Positions 1-7,299 of a stretch of 24,538 bases of DNA are shown here, piece after piece. Origin of the DNA: a bacterium HR20 (GTDB taxonomy: Bacteria > Bacteroidota > Ignavibacteria > Kapaibacteriales > NICIL-2); the NCBI GenBank assembly GCA_002898675.1, contig BEHW01000020.1:1-24538 (forward strand), in the 5' to 3' direction. The position numbers and the translations under genes are program-made. Positions within the stretch are counted from its first letter, which is position 1, and each line of letters begins with the position of its first letter. The notes under the pieces are model-generated. The model was given only the letters and a program-made list of their open reading frames with translations, searched no databases and had not been told where the DNA came from.

Positions 1-44
1 CGCATCGTCGGAAGCAGTACAACAAACTTGCCAATCTGCTGCAT
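1..44 (-). CDS. possible start of a downstream gene, cut by the left edge
   Basis: Two bases after the manC stop codon, an ATG on the minus strand opens a frame reading MQQIGKFVVLLPTM up to the window edge. The position directly behind manC in the same direction fits a further operon member. The hydrophobic start with an IG-x-F-x-x-LL pattern is reminiscent of the N-terminus of MlaE-type ABC permeases, but fourteen residues are far too few to decide. No clear Shine-Dalgarno sequence precedes it. This is inference from position and a very short peptide. Confidence 0.3.
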   Translation of the reverse strand, partial: MQQIGKFVVLLPTM

Positions 45-46
45 GC

Positions 47-1129
47 CTACAGGAGCGGAGTGTTCCCTTTGCGGCGGAACATGTCCACAACTTCAGCGAC
101 ACGCTGGCTCGATCCACGCCGGCAAATGAGCAAGACATCGTCAGTATCCACGACGATCAAATCCTCCACCTCTACAAGCGCGACGACCTTGCTGTAGGCG
201 CTCACGTAGCAGCGCTTGGTGTCGAGTGCGTAGATGCTCCCTTCCAGCACGTTCTGCCGGGGATCTTTCTTCTGCAGACGCCAGAGTTCATCCCACGAGC
301 TTAGGTCGCTCCACTCGAAGGTACCGAGCACGGAGAGCACATTGTGAGTTTTTTCCAAAATGCCGTAGTCGAACGAAATACCACGGATCCGCCGGTAGAC
401 TTGCTCGGTTGCTTCGGGGAATGAGGATGGATCGCGTACCTGCCGGAGCGACTCGAAGAGCTCTGCATAGTCGGGCAAATGCTCAGCGAACTCTTTCCAG
501 AACACATTGGCACGGAAAACGAAAATCCCCGTGTTCCAAAGAAAGTCCCCCGCGCTGACGAAACGTTCTGCTGTAGCAGCGTCGGGCTTTTCGGCGAATG
601 CACGGACGGGATAGACTGGTACAGCGAACTGCTCAGTGAGTGGTTCGTCGGCAACTTGAATGTATCCGAACGCAGTTTCTGCACGTGAGGGAACAACACC
701 GATGGTAACGATTGCATCGGCATGTTTTGCCGTCTCGACAGCAGTTTCGAGGGCGATCTGGAACTCACGGACGTTCGAAATCAGATGGTCCGACGGTACG
801 GCTGCAACGATGACGTCGGTGCCATAGATGCGTTCGAGGATCACCGTGCCCAGCGCAAGTGCAGCTGCAGTGTTGCGGCGGAATGGTTCAACGATAATTT
901 GCGTTGGTTCAAGCGCAGGGAGTTGCTCGGAAATCAGGGGAGCCAGTTCTTCGGTAGTGACGGTATAGATGTGTTGGGGCGGGAAGACCGGTTGCAATCG
1001 CGCAAAGGTATTCTGGATCAGCGTTCCATCGCCGAGCAGGTGAATCAGTTGCTTAGGATGTGCCTGCCGGCTCCGTGGATACAGCCGTGCTCCAGTTCCT
1101 CCTGCCATGATGAGTGCAACAGGCTCCAT
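47..1129 (-). CDS. manC: mannose-1-phosphate guanylyltransferase (single-domain)
   Basis: This enzyme makes GDP-mannose from mannose-1-phosphate and GTP in the cytoplasm, feeding glycan and lipopolysaccharide synthesis. The 360-residue product has the nucleotidyltransferase signature GGTGARLYPRSR at 10-21 followed by PKQ, then EPFRRNTAAA at 81-90, PSDH at 112-115, FAEKP at 178-182 and WNTGIF at 198-203, all typical of the family. It stops after the nucleotidyltransferase and short left-handed-helix region, so it lacks the phosphomannose isomerase domain of the long bifunctional ManC/AlgA enzymes. It starts 18 bases after the cdsA stop, so it is probably the second gene of a cdsA-manC transcript. 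Specificity for mannose rather than another sugar is inferred from the family motifs. Confidence 0.9.
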   Translation of the reverse strand: MEPVALIMAGGTGARLYPRSRQAHPKQLIHLLGDGTLIQNTFARLQPVFPPQHIYTVTTEELAPLISEQLPALEPTQIIVEPFRRNTAAALALGTVILERIYGTDVIVAAVPSDHLISNVREFQIALETAVETAKHADAIVTIGVVPSRAETAFGYIQVADEPLTEQFAVPVYPVRAFAEKPDAATAERFVSAGDFLWNTGIFVFRANVFWKEFAEHLPDYAELFESLRQVRDPSSFPEATEQVYRRIRGISFDYGILEKTHNVLSVLGTFEWSDLSSWDELWRLQKKDPRQNVLEGSIYALDTKRCYVSAYSKVVALVEVEDLIVVDTDDVLLICRRGSSQRVAEVVDMFRRKGNTPLL

Positions 1130-1147
1130 TGGCCAGTAGATGGATGG

Positions 1148-1972
1148 TTAGGGTAAGACTGATGCGCTCCGAAGGAGCACCAGTAGCCCGTAGACTGCTG
1201 GTGCTGTTGCAGTAATGCTATCGAAGCGGTCGAGGACACCGCCATGGCCGGGAATGAGCGCCGAGCTGTCCTTGACGCCTGCATCACGCTTGAGGAGCGA
1301 TTTGGCCAAGTCCCCAGCCTGCCCGACGGTGCCGATGATGCCGCCGATGGCAAGTCCCAGCCACGGCGCTGCCCATCCGAGCGAAAGGGGGATAAACACA
1401 CCGCACCACACAACACTTGCAAGCAATCCTGCAAGCGCTCCTTCCCATGTTTTCTTCGGACTGGTGCGCGGCGAAAGCGGATGCTTCCCCCGCCACCGCC
1501 CTACGAAGTACGCTGCAGTATCGCACATCCAAATTCCGCTGATGGTCACAAGCAAGAGCCATGCGCCATCATCGGGGGATGCAACGCTCCACTGGCGGAG
1601 GGGAAGGAGCCACCCAAGGAGGAGAGCCGGATAGAGCATGCCGAGCGCTGTCGCTCCCACCGATGCAATGGCGCGGTCCGGTCCAGAGCGTAGCTGCACA
1701 ACGAAGGTTGCCATGCACGCGACCGTCAGGACAGGTGGGACAAGCGCCGGATCAACGGCGAGCGCCAGGGGAAGTGCAGCTGCGGCAGCAATTCCGATCG
1801 CAGTGTGTGGAGTGGCGCCTTTTGCTTGCGCAAGGCGATAGAACTCGCCAGCGCCGAGTGCCGAAATGAGCGCAATAAACGCTGCCAGCCACCAACTGCC
1901 TGCGATGACCAGAGCGACAATGAGCGGGATGCCTACGATCGCGACTAACACCCGCAGTGTAAGATTGCTCAT
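1148..1972 (-). CDS. cdsA: phosphatidate cytidylyltransferase (CDP-diacylglycerol synthase)
   Basis: It converts phosphatidic acid and CTP to CDP-diacylglycerol, the precursor of anionic phospholipids and phosphatidylethanolamine, in the inner membrane. The roughly 274-residue product is very hydrophobic, with about seven or eight membrane segments. It carries the complete CdsA signature near the C-terminus: SLLKRDAGVKD followed by the PGHGGVLDRFD block, about residues 225-251. The conserved stretch DTAAYFVGRWRGKHPLSPR, about 151-169, is also present. The frame is open upstream to a TTG at 1999, but the ATG at 1972 (MSNLTLRV) gives a normal N-terminus. A TAnnTTTG promoter element ends 24 bases before that ATG and overlaps the TTG, which would exclude the longer form. 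The gene is divergent from the cation transporter. Confidence 0.93.
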   Translation of the reverse strand: MSNLTLRVLVAIVGIPLIVALVIAGSWWLAAFIALISALGAGEFYRLAQAKGATPHTAIGIAAAAALPLALAVDPALVPPVLTVACMATFVVQLRSGPDRAIASVGATALGMLYPALLLGWLLPLRQWSVASPDDGAWLLLVTISGIWMCDTAAYFVGRWRGKHPLSPRTSPKKTWEGALAGLLASVVWCGVFIPLSLGWAAPWLGLAIGGIIGTVGQAGDLAKSLLKRDAGVKDSSALIPGHGGVLDRFDSITATAPAVYGLLVLLRSASVLP

Positions 1973-1987
1973 CGCTATTTTCGTGCG

Positions 1988-2971
1988 TTGTATGCACAAA
2001 GATACGCCCGACTGTTGGACGGTCTCGACTCTGCCTTGTCATACCAACGCACGCACCGCCAGCGGCGCGCAATGAACATTTCGCTGGCTGTCGGGATGGC
2101 AATGCTCGCCATCAAGTGGTACGCCTACGTGCGAACGGGCTCGACCGTGATTTTATCCGATGCGCTCGAGTCAGTTGTGCATCAGTTGGCAGTAGCATTT
2201 GCTTGGCTTGCACTCCGCTGGAGCCATCGCCCGCCGGACGAGAACCACACCTATGGACACGACAAGATCACGTACTTCAGTGCCGGTTTTGAAGGCGGAC
2301 TGATCGGCCTTGCGGCACTGCTAATTCTCTACACAGCCATTGAGCGCCTCATCACTGGCCCGCAGGTGGAGCACTTGGGATTCGGTACTGCGCTGACAGC
2401 AGCAGCTGGCGCAATCAACGCTGTGCTCGGTTGGTACCTTGTGCGGGTGGGGAAAGCAGAGCATTCGCTCGTTGTCGAAGCAAACGGGCGGCATATCCTC
2501 ACTGATGCTTGGACGAGTGCGGGAGCAGTCATCGGATTGCTTGCGGCGATGCTGACGGGGTGGCTTGTGCTCGATCCGCTCTTTGCGCTTGCCTTTGGAG
2601 CGCACATTCTGCTGGAAGGGTACCGGCTTGTCCGCCGTGCCGTGCTTGGATTGATGGACACTGCCGATCCGACCCTTGTCGAGCAAGCGCGGCAATCCCT
2701 GGAGGGATTTCGGCAGCGCTACCCCATGCTTACGTTCCACCGCCTGCGATTGCGCGAGTCCGGCCAGCGCATGTACGTGGACTTCCACGTGCAGTTCCCC
2801 GATGGAACACCAATCGAGGAAGCCCATCGCATTGCCTCCGAAGCCGAGCAGTGCGTCGCACGCGCACTCGGCCGCCCCAGCGATGTGACAAGTCACCTCG
2901 AAAGCGCTCATCACCCCGAGGGGCACGATGACACAACGCTCATGGTTTCTGCATCAGAACGTGCTCGATAG
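1988..2971 (+). CDS. cation diffusion facilitator family transporter
   Basis: An inner-membrane antiporter expected to export divalent metal ions. The product (327 residues from the TTG at 1988, 299 from the ATG at 2072) has the six-helix CDF core followed by a cytoplasmic ferredoxin-like domain at about 225-300. In helix 5 the metal-site motif HxxxD is intact (H169 and D173, in HILTD). The helix 2 motif is unusual: SDALESVVH, where E61 and H65 sit at the places of the common H/D-xxx-D pair. A His-containing loop, HTYGHDK, lies at 87-93. The start is uncertain: the TTG at 1988 is only 15 bases from the divergent cdsA ATG, whereas the ATG at 2072 starts just before the first helix. The metal is not deducible. 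The 3' end overlaps the convergent acetyltransferase by 32 bases. Confidence 0.85.
   Translation: MYAQRYARLLDGLDSALSYQRTHRQRRAMNISLAVGMAMLAIKWYAYVRTGSTVILSDALESVVHQLAVAFAWLALRWSHRPPDENHTYGHDKITYFSAGFEGGLIGLAALLILYTAIERLITGPQVEHLGFGTALTAAAGAINAVLGWYLVRVGKAEHSLVVEANGRHILTDAWTSAGAVIGLLAAMLTGWLVLDPLFALAFGAHILLEGYRLVRRAVLGLMDTADPTLVEQARQSLEGFRQRYPMLTFHRLRLRESGQRMYVDFHVQFPDGTPIEEAHRIASEAEQCVARALGRPSDVTSHLESAHHPEGHDDTTLMVSASERAR
1997..2004 (-). promoter_or_regulatory. promoter -7 element for cdsA
   Basis: The minus strand reads TATCTTTG, a perfect match to the Bacteroidetes-type -7 consensus TAnnTTTG, ending 24 bases before the preferred cdsA ATG. No good TTTG -33 element lies about 20 bases upstream, so this is only a half-site match. 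It overlaps the longest possible reading frames of both divergent genes. Confidence 0.4.
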
Positions 2972-3401
2972 CTCCAAAGAGCGTGTGGGCTGGGGCTATG
3001 ATCCGATAGCCATGCCGCGTGTAGAATGCAGCAGCAGGTCTCCGTGCATAGAGCACGATGGTGCTGATGCCTTGCTCGACCGCCCACTCTTCGAGGGACT
3101 CCAGTAGCAGAGATCCGATACCGAGATTTCTGTACCCCTCCTCGACTGCCATGTAGCGAATCTGCGCTGTGCCGTCGTCGCGGCGGTGAATGCGTCCGCA
3201 GCCGACGATGCGGCCAGTGGATTGCTCAATGGCAGCGCGGTGGCATGCGATCGGCTCGAGTTCGTCGCGCTCAGAGCCTGGGGGCTGATCCCACGGCTGA
3301 CGGAGAATGCGGTATCGGAGCGCGTAGTAAGCTTCCCATTCGCTTGGCGAGCTTGGCGCTCGGATCACGAACCGATTAGCTGAAGCGCTCGATGATGCCA
3401 T
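2940..3401 (-). CDS. GNAT family N-acetyltransferase
   Basis: An acetyl-CoA-dependent acetyltransferase of unknown substrate, about 153 residues. The acetyl-CoA pyrophosphate-binding motif is clear: RNLGIG at residues 91-96 (R/QxxGxG/A) after the beta strand IRYMAVEE. Motif B follows as AAAFYTRHGYRII at about 123-135. The short single-domain form resembles the ElaA/PhnO-like housekeeping acetyltransferases with unknown targets. The open frame extends far upstream into clpP, but that part has no family resemblance. I chose the ATG at 3401, which overlaps the clpP end by 26 bases; a GTG at 3368, just after the clpP stop, is an alternative that still keeps the whole fold. Tight coupling to clpP suggests co-transcription from serS or clpP. 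Confidence 0.8.
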   Translation of the reverse strand: MASSSASANRFVIRAPSSPSEWEAYYALRYRILRQPWDQPPGSERDELEPIACHRAAIEQSTGRIVGCGRIHRRDDGTAQIRYMAVEEGYRNLGIGSLLLESLEEWAVEQGISTIVLYARRPAAAFYTRHGYRIIAPAHTLFGAIEHVLMQKP

Positions 3402-3969
3402 CAACGATGCCGTACTCGACCGATTCTTGAGCGTCCATCCAGTAGTCGCGATCGAAGTCCCGCATGATGCGTTCGATGGTTTGGCCGGTATTTTCCGCCA
3501 AGATGCGTGCGCTGAGTTCCTTGATTTTGAGAATCTCGCGCATTTGAATTTCGATGTCGCTGCTGGTGCCTGCTGCACCGCCGCTTGGTTGGTGGATCAT
3601 CACGCGACCGTGCGGGAAGATGAACCGCCGGCCCTTGACGCCGGCAGAGAGCAGAATCGAGCCCATCGAAGCAGCAAGCCCCATGCAGACGGTCGAAACG
3701 GGCGATCGAAGAGCGCGCATCGCATCGTAGATCGCCATGCCAGCGGTGACGTATCCGCCCGGCGAGTTGATGTAGAGCGTGATTTCTTTCCCTGGCTCGA
3801 TCGTATCCAGGTAGAACAACCGATCAATGACCTGGCGCGCGCTGTCATCGTCAACTTGCCCCCAGAGGAACACTTTGCGTTGTTCGAGCAACGTGCGCGC
3901 AATTGTACTCCCGATGAAACTCCGTTCGAGTTCTGGTGCGATCTCCGGTTTTGGTTGTGGCTCTTGCAT
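3376..3969 (-). CDS. clpP: ATP-dependent Clp protease proteolytic subunit
   Basis: The serine peptidase that forms the double heptameric proteolytic chamber used by ClpX or ClpA/ClpC unfoldases in the cytoplasm. The 197-residue product contains the whole catalytic triad: Ser101 in GLAASMG, His126 in MIHQPSGG and Asp175 in DRDYWM. Spacing is the same as in the E. coli enzyme (25 and 49 residues). The oxyanion region INSPGG at 68-72 and the YGIVDGI ending are also canonical. The open frame continues upstream through the serS end, but homology begins at the ATG at 3969. There is no obvious Shine-Dalgarno sequence. It lies 112 bases downstream of serS. No clpX is visible in the window. Confidence 0.95.
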   Translation of the reverse strand: MQEPQPKPEIAPELERSFIGSTIARTLLEQRKVFLWGQVDDDSARQVIDRLFYLDTIEPGKEITLYINSPGGYVTAGMAIYDAMRALRSPVSTVCMGLAASMGSILLSAGVKGRRFIFPHGRVMIHQPSGGAAGTSSDIEIQMREILKIKELSARILAENTGQTIERIMRDFDRDYWMDAQESVEYGIVDGIIERFS

Positions 3970-4067
3970 AGGAGGAACTGCCGGTAAAGTTCGACAAAAC
4001 GCAGGCACTAAACGAATGGCGTGGCTCGATATTTCCTGGCAACGGCGGTCACGCTGCGCCGGGCGAT

Positions 4068-4079
4068 GCGCGTACGCGC
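4068..4079. repeat. 12-base perfect palindrome after serS
   Basis: GCGCGTACGCGC is its own reverse complement and lies two bases beyond the serS stop, in the serS-clpP gap. There is no loop and no T-run, so it is not a standard terminator. It could be a weak cruciform, a protein-binding site or chance in GC-rich DNA. Confidence 0.35.
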
Positions 4080-4081
4080 GG

Positions 4082-5344
4082 CTACTCGATGTAGTCGCAG
4101 CGCATGTAGGGACGCAGTGCCTCCGGGATGCGGATTCGTCCGTCGGGCAATTGGTGATGCTCCAGCAAGGCAACCATGATGCGCGAGGTGGCAAGCCCGC
4201 TGCCGTTGAGTGTGTGGACGTAGTCGAGCGAGCCGTCATTCCGGCGGAAGCGAATCTGCGCGCGCCGCGCTTGGAACGCTTCGAAGTTCGAGCAGGAGGA
4301 AACCTCCAAGTACCGCTGTTCGACCGGTGACCAAACCTCCAAGTCATAGGTCTTCGCACTGGCAAAGCTCATGTCGCCCGTGCAGAGGAGGACGACACGA
4401 TACGGCAGCTCCAGGAGCTGGAGTACCGTTTCCACATCGGCGACCAGCCGCTCGAGTTCGTCGTACGATGTCTCCGGCGTAGTGAATTTGACCAGCTCGA
4501 CTTTGTTGAACTGATGGACGCGCAGAAAGCCTCGGGTGTCACGCCCGTAGCTTCCCGCTTCGCGACGAAAGCAGGGCGAGTAGCCGCAGAGCTTGATTGG
4601 AAGCTCGCTTTCACGGAGTATTTCCTCGCGGTAGTAGTTCGTCAGCGGCACTTCGGCGGTCGGGATCAAGAACAGGTCATCGCTGGGGCAGTGGTACATG
4701 TCGTCGGCGAGCTTCGGTAGCTGGCCGGTTCCGGTCATCGAGGCGCGATTAGCCAGAAACGGTGGCCAGACTTCGCGGTAGCCATGGCGCTGGGTGTGGA
4801 CATCGAGGAACAGTGAGATCATCGCACGTTCCAGTTGAGCGCCTTTGCCGACGTAGAATGCAAAGCCACTGCCGGTGATTTTCGCACCGCGCTCGAAGTC
4901 GAGAATTCCCAGCTTCGTGCCGATCTCCAGATGGCTGCGACGCCACTCGGCGGGGATTTCTTCGGCGCAGGAACGGACGACGACGTTCCCGCGCGCGTCG
5001 GCGCCGATAGGGACGCTTTCATGTGCAATATTCGGTACCCACAGGAGGAGCTCTTCCAGTTCGGCTTCGATAGTGCGAAGTTCGTCGTCATTGGCTTTGA
5101 TGCGTTCTCCGAGCTGGCGCATTTGGCTGATGAGTTCGCTCGAGTCGCTGCCGGATTTTTTCAGCTGGGCGATTTGTTCGCTTGTGCGGTTGCGTTGATG
5201 CTTGAGCTCATCGTTCTGGCGAACAAGCTCACGGCGGCGTGCATCGAGTGCAAGGATTCGGTCGAGCGCGATGGGATGCTGCTTGTTCTCGGCGTTGCGT
5301 TTGACAATGTCGGGATGCTCTCTGATGAAGCGCAGATCAAGCAT
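4082..5344 (-). CDS. serS: seryl-tRNA synthetase
   Basis: A class II aminoacyl-tRNA synthetase that charges tRNA-Ser with serine. The 420-residue product is full length. It has an N-terminal long coiled-coil arm (about residues 28-102, rich in Lys, Glu and Gln) that reads the long variable arm of tRNA-Ser. The serine/ATP site TAEVPLTN is at 229-236. Motif 2 is FRREAGSYGRDTRG at 259-272 followed by HQFNKVE at 277-283, and motif 3 is GSGLATSRIMVALLEHHQ at 381-398. The start MLDLRFIREHP is the usual beginning of the family. A GGAG ribosome binding site lies 8 bases upstream. It is divergent from pyrE across a 102-base gap and is first in a serS-clpP-GNAT group. Confidence 0.97.
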   Translation of the reverse strand: MLDLRFIREHPDIVKRNAENKQHPIALDRILALDARRRELVRQNDELKHQRNRTSEQIAQLKKSGSDSSELISQMRQLGERIKANDDELRTIEAELEELLLWVPNIAHESVPIGADARGNVVVRSCAEEIPAEWRRSHLEIGTKLGILDFERGAKITGSGFAFYVGKGAQLERAMISLFLDVHTQRHGYREVWPPFLANRASMTGTGQLPKLADDMYHCPSDDLFLIPTAEVPLTNYYREEILRESELPIKLCGYSPCFRREAGSYGRDTRGFLRVHQFNKVELVKFTTPETSYDELERLVADVETVLQLLELPYRVVLLCTGDMSFASAKTYDLEVWSPVEQRYLEVSSCSNFEAFQARRAQIRFRRNDGSLDYVHTLNGSGLATSRIMVALLEHHQLPDGRIRIPEALRPYMRCDYIE

Positions 5345-5375
5345 TGGCGGTGCTCCGGTGAGGGAACTATGGGCG

Positions 5376-5383
5376 CGAAATTA
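5376..5383 (-). promoter_or_regulatory. possible promoter -7 element for serS
   Basis: The minus strand reads TAATTTCG, matching TAnnTTYG, 31 bases before the serS ATG. No convincing -33 element is seen upstream. Support comes mainly from the same element recurring at similar distances before other genes here. Confidence 0.3.
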
Positions 5384-5406
5384 CCGCAGCGCCTGCAAGG
5401 GGGCGG

Positions 5407-5414
5407 TATCTTCG
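5407..5414 (+). promoter_or_regulatory. possible promoter -7 element for pyrE
   Basis: The plus strand reads TATCTTCG, matching TAnnTTYG, 32 bases before the pyrE ATG, almost the same distance as the serS element on the other strand. The -33 region 20 bases upstream reads TTACCG, a weak match. Confidence 0.33.
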
Positions 5415-5446
5415 CAGTGCAAGTGCAACAGGCAGGCTGCGCGTGT

Positions 5447-5971
5447 ATGGATCGTGACCTTGCTCGTGCGATCTATGAACGCTCTCATTTGCAGGGCGAT
5501 TTTCTCTTGCGCTCCGGACAGCGGAGCAACGTGTACTTCGACAAGTACCTTTTCGAATGTGACCCGGCGCTCCTTCGCCGGATCGCCGATCGCTTGGCGC
5601 TGCTCGTGCCGCCGGATGCAGAGGTTCTCGCTGGGCTTGAGCTCGGCGGTATTCCGCTGGTTACTGCACTCGGACTTGCTACGGGCATGCCGATGGCATT
5701 TGTGCGGAAGAAGGCGAAATCGTACGGTACGTGCAAGCTGGCCGAAGGTGCGCCGATCGAGGGGCGCCGCGTGGTCGTGATCGAAGATGTGGTGACCAGT
5801 GGCGGCCAGGTTGCCGAAAGCATTGCAGCGCTCCTCGAGCGTGGTGCGCGTGTAGATACCGCGCTCTGCGTTATTGACCGCGAGCAAGGCGGGCGGGAGC
5901 TTCTGGCGTCAAAAGGAGTCGAGCTACGCTCGCTCTTTACGATGCGACAGTTGGAAGAGGCAGCGCAATGA
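5447..5971 (+). CDS. pyrE: orotate phosphoribosyltransferase
   Basis: It joins orotate to PRPP, giving orotidine monophosphate in pyrimidine synthesis. The 174-residue product has the family's usual opening (LQGDFLLRSGQRSNVYFDK, residues 15-33). The active-site loop RKKAKSYGT is at 87-95, and the PRPP-binding loop is VVVIEDVVTSGGQ at 109-121. The reading frame is open far upstream through serS on the other strand, but family similarity starts at the ATG at 5447. It overlaps acpS by four bases (ATGA), so translation of the two is probably coupled. It is the first gene of a pyrE-acpS-menA group. No other pyr genes are nearby. Confidence 0.95.
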   Translation: MDRDLARAIYERSHLQGDFLLRSGQRSNVYFDKYLFECDPALLRRIADRLALLVPPDAEVLAGLELGGIPLVTALGLATGMPMAFVRKKAKSYGTCKLAEGAPIEGRRVVVIEDVVTSGGQVAESIAALLERGARVDTALCVIDREQGGRELLASKGVELRSLFTMRQLEEAAQ

Positions 5972-6342
5972 TCGCCGGCGTCGGGATTGACATCATCGAG
6001 GTCGAGCGCATCGCGCGCGCAATCGAGCGCTACGGGGAGCACTTCCTACGGCGTATCTACACCGATGTCGAACGGGAGTACTGCGACCGTGCACCAGCAA
6101 CGCGCATGCTCCATTACGCCGCACGTTTTGCCGCGAAGGAAGCTTTCAGCAAGGCGATCGGGACCGGGGTGACCAACGGCTTTCGGTTCCGTGAGTGTGG
6201 CGTGATCAATGCACCGAGTGGTATGCCAATGCTTGTGCTCAGCGGCGATCTTGCCGAGCGGTGGGCAGGATACCGACTGCACCTTTCGCTTTCGCATACG
6301 CAGCACTATGCAGCTGCATGTGTGGTCATCGAGACGAGGTAA
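5968..6342 (+). CDS. acpS: holo-[acyl-carrier-protein] synthase
   Basis: It transfers 4'-phosphopantetheine from coenzyme A to the serine of acyl carrier protein, activating fatty acid synthesis. The 124-residue product is typical in size and shows GVGIDIIEV at 4-12 with the magnesium ligand Asp8. The second signature, ARFAAKEAFSKAIGTG, follows at 52-67 with Glu58, and the C-terminal LSLSHTQHYAAACVV strand is present. The ATG overlaps the pyrE stop (ATGA), and its stop lies six bases before the menA ATG. Confidence 0.95.
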   Translation: MIAGVGIDIIEVERIARAIERYGEHFLRRIYTDVEREYCDRAPATRMLHYAARFAAKEAFSKAIGTGVTNGFRFRECGVINAPSGMPMLVLSGDLAERWAGYRLHLSLSHTQHYAAACVVIETR

Positions 6343-6348
6343 TTGGTG

Positions 6349-7299
6349 ATGACGCTCCGGCAGGCCTGGCAGGCGTTACGTCCATTTTCTTTCCCAGCGT
6401 CGGCATTTCCCTCGCTGCTGGGGAGTGCTGCCGCGGTTGCATTCCACGGTCGGGAGCAAGGTTTTTCGTTTTCGCTGCTCGATGCTGCGCTCGCGTTAGT
6501 CGGGTGTGTCGGGATTCACAGTGTGAGCAATCTTCTCAACGACTACTTCGACTGGCGCTCAGGGCTTGATCGGCTTGATAATTCGGGCAGGATGAATCCG
6601 TTGGTCAGCGGCAAGCTGCGCATGCAGGAGTTTCTGCGCATCCTGGCGGTGGTCTCTGCGATTGCGCTCGCCATCGCTTCATACTTTTTGATTCGTGCAG
6701 GCGAAGCGATTGCATGGGTCATTGCGATCGGGGCGATCTCGGCGTGGGCGTACACCGCACCGCCATTTTCCTTGAAGCATCGCGCGCTCGGCGAACTGCA
6801 AGTGATGCTGTCGTTTGGTGTACTGATGACGCTTGGCTCGTACCTTGTGCAAGCCTGGCAACACTCGTCGTTTGAGTCCGAGCTCAGCGTTCTTCTACTT
6901 TCGCTCCCGCAAAGCCTGCTCATTGCAGCGATTCTCCATGCGAACAATCATCGGGATCGGCGTGGCGATCAAAGCGCAGGGGCGCTCACGCTATCGCTGG
7001 CTGTCGGCTCAGCGCGACGATCGCTTGCACTTGGGAAGGGGTTCGTTTGGGGAGCCTTTATCCTCCACGGGTTTATTGTGCTGGCAACGGCAGGTGAACG
7101 CTATGCGATTCCTGCATGGTCACTCGTGGCGTGGGGGAGTTTCCCATGGGCACAACGTGCGCTTGCATTGCTCGATGGGAGCGATGATCCTGCTTCGGAA
7201 CAGTTTCTCCGCGTTGTGCCAATGCATGCGCAGTTGCAGGCGATCTACGGGGGGCTGATGGTAGTGGGCATTTTGGTAGGAGCGCTCCTGGCAGTTTAG
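6349..7299 (+). CDS. menA: UbiA-family prenyltransferase, probably 1,4-dihydroxy-2-naphthoate polyprenyltransferase
   Basis: An inner-membrane enzyme expected to attach a polyprenyl chain to 1,4-dihydroxy-2-naphthoate in menaquinone synthesis. The 316-residue product has about eight or nine hydrophobic helices. It carries both Asp-rich prenyl-diphosphate sites: NDYFDWRSGLD at 64-74 and NNHRDRRGD at 199-207. The N-N-x-R-D form of the second site is characteristic of the MenA branch rather than UbiA or heme O synthase. TTG, GTG and ATG follow one another in frame at 6343, 6346 and 6349; I chose the ATG because GAGG lies nine bases upstream. It converges on the next gene with a four-base overlap of the stop codons. 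A different aromatic acceptor cannot be excluded. Confidence 0.83.
   Translation: MTLRQAWQALRPFSFPASAFPSLLGSAAAVAFHGREQGFSFSLLDAALALVGCVGIHSVSNLLNDYFDWRSGLDRLDNSGRMNPLVSGKLRMQEFLRILAVVSAIALAIASYFLIRAGEAIAWVIAIGAISAWAYTAPPFSLKHRALGELQVMLSFGVLMTLGSYLVQAWQHSSFESELSVLLLSLPQSLLIAAILHANNHRDRRGDQSAGALTLSLAVGSARRSLALGKGFVWGAFILHGFIVLATAGERYAIPAWSLVAWGSFPWAQRALALLDGSDDPASEQFLRVVPMHAQLQAIYGGLMVVGILVGALLAV

Noticed and set aside
3970..4365. N-terminal extension of clpP
   Set aside because: It overlaps serS in another frame and has a composition unlike a protease. ClpP similarity begins at 3969.
4835..5446. Long N-terminal extension of pyrE
   Set aside because: It is the antisense of serS. The orotate phosphoribosyltransferase fold begins exactly at the ATG at 5447.
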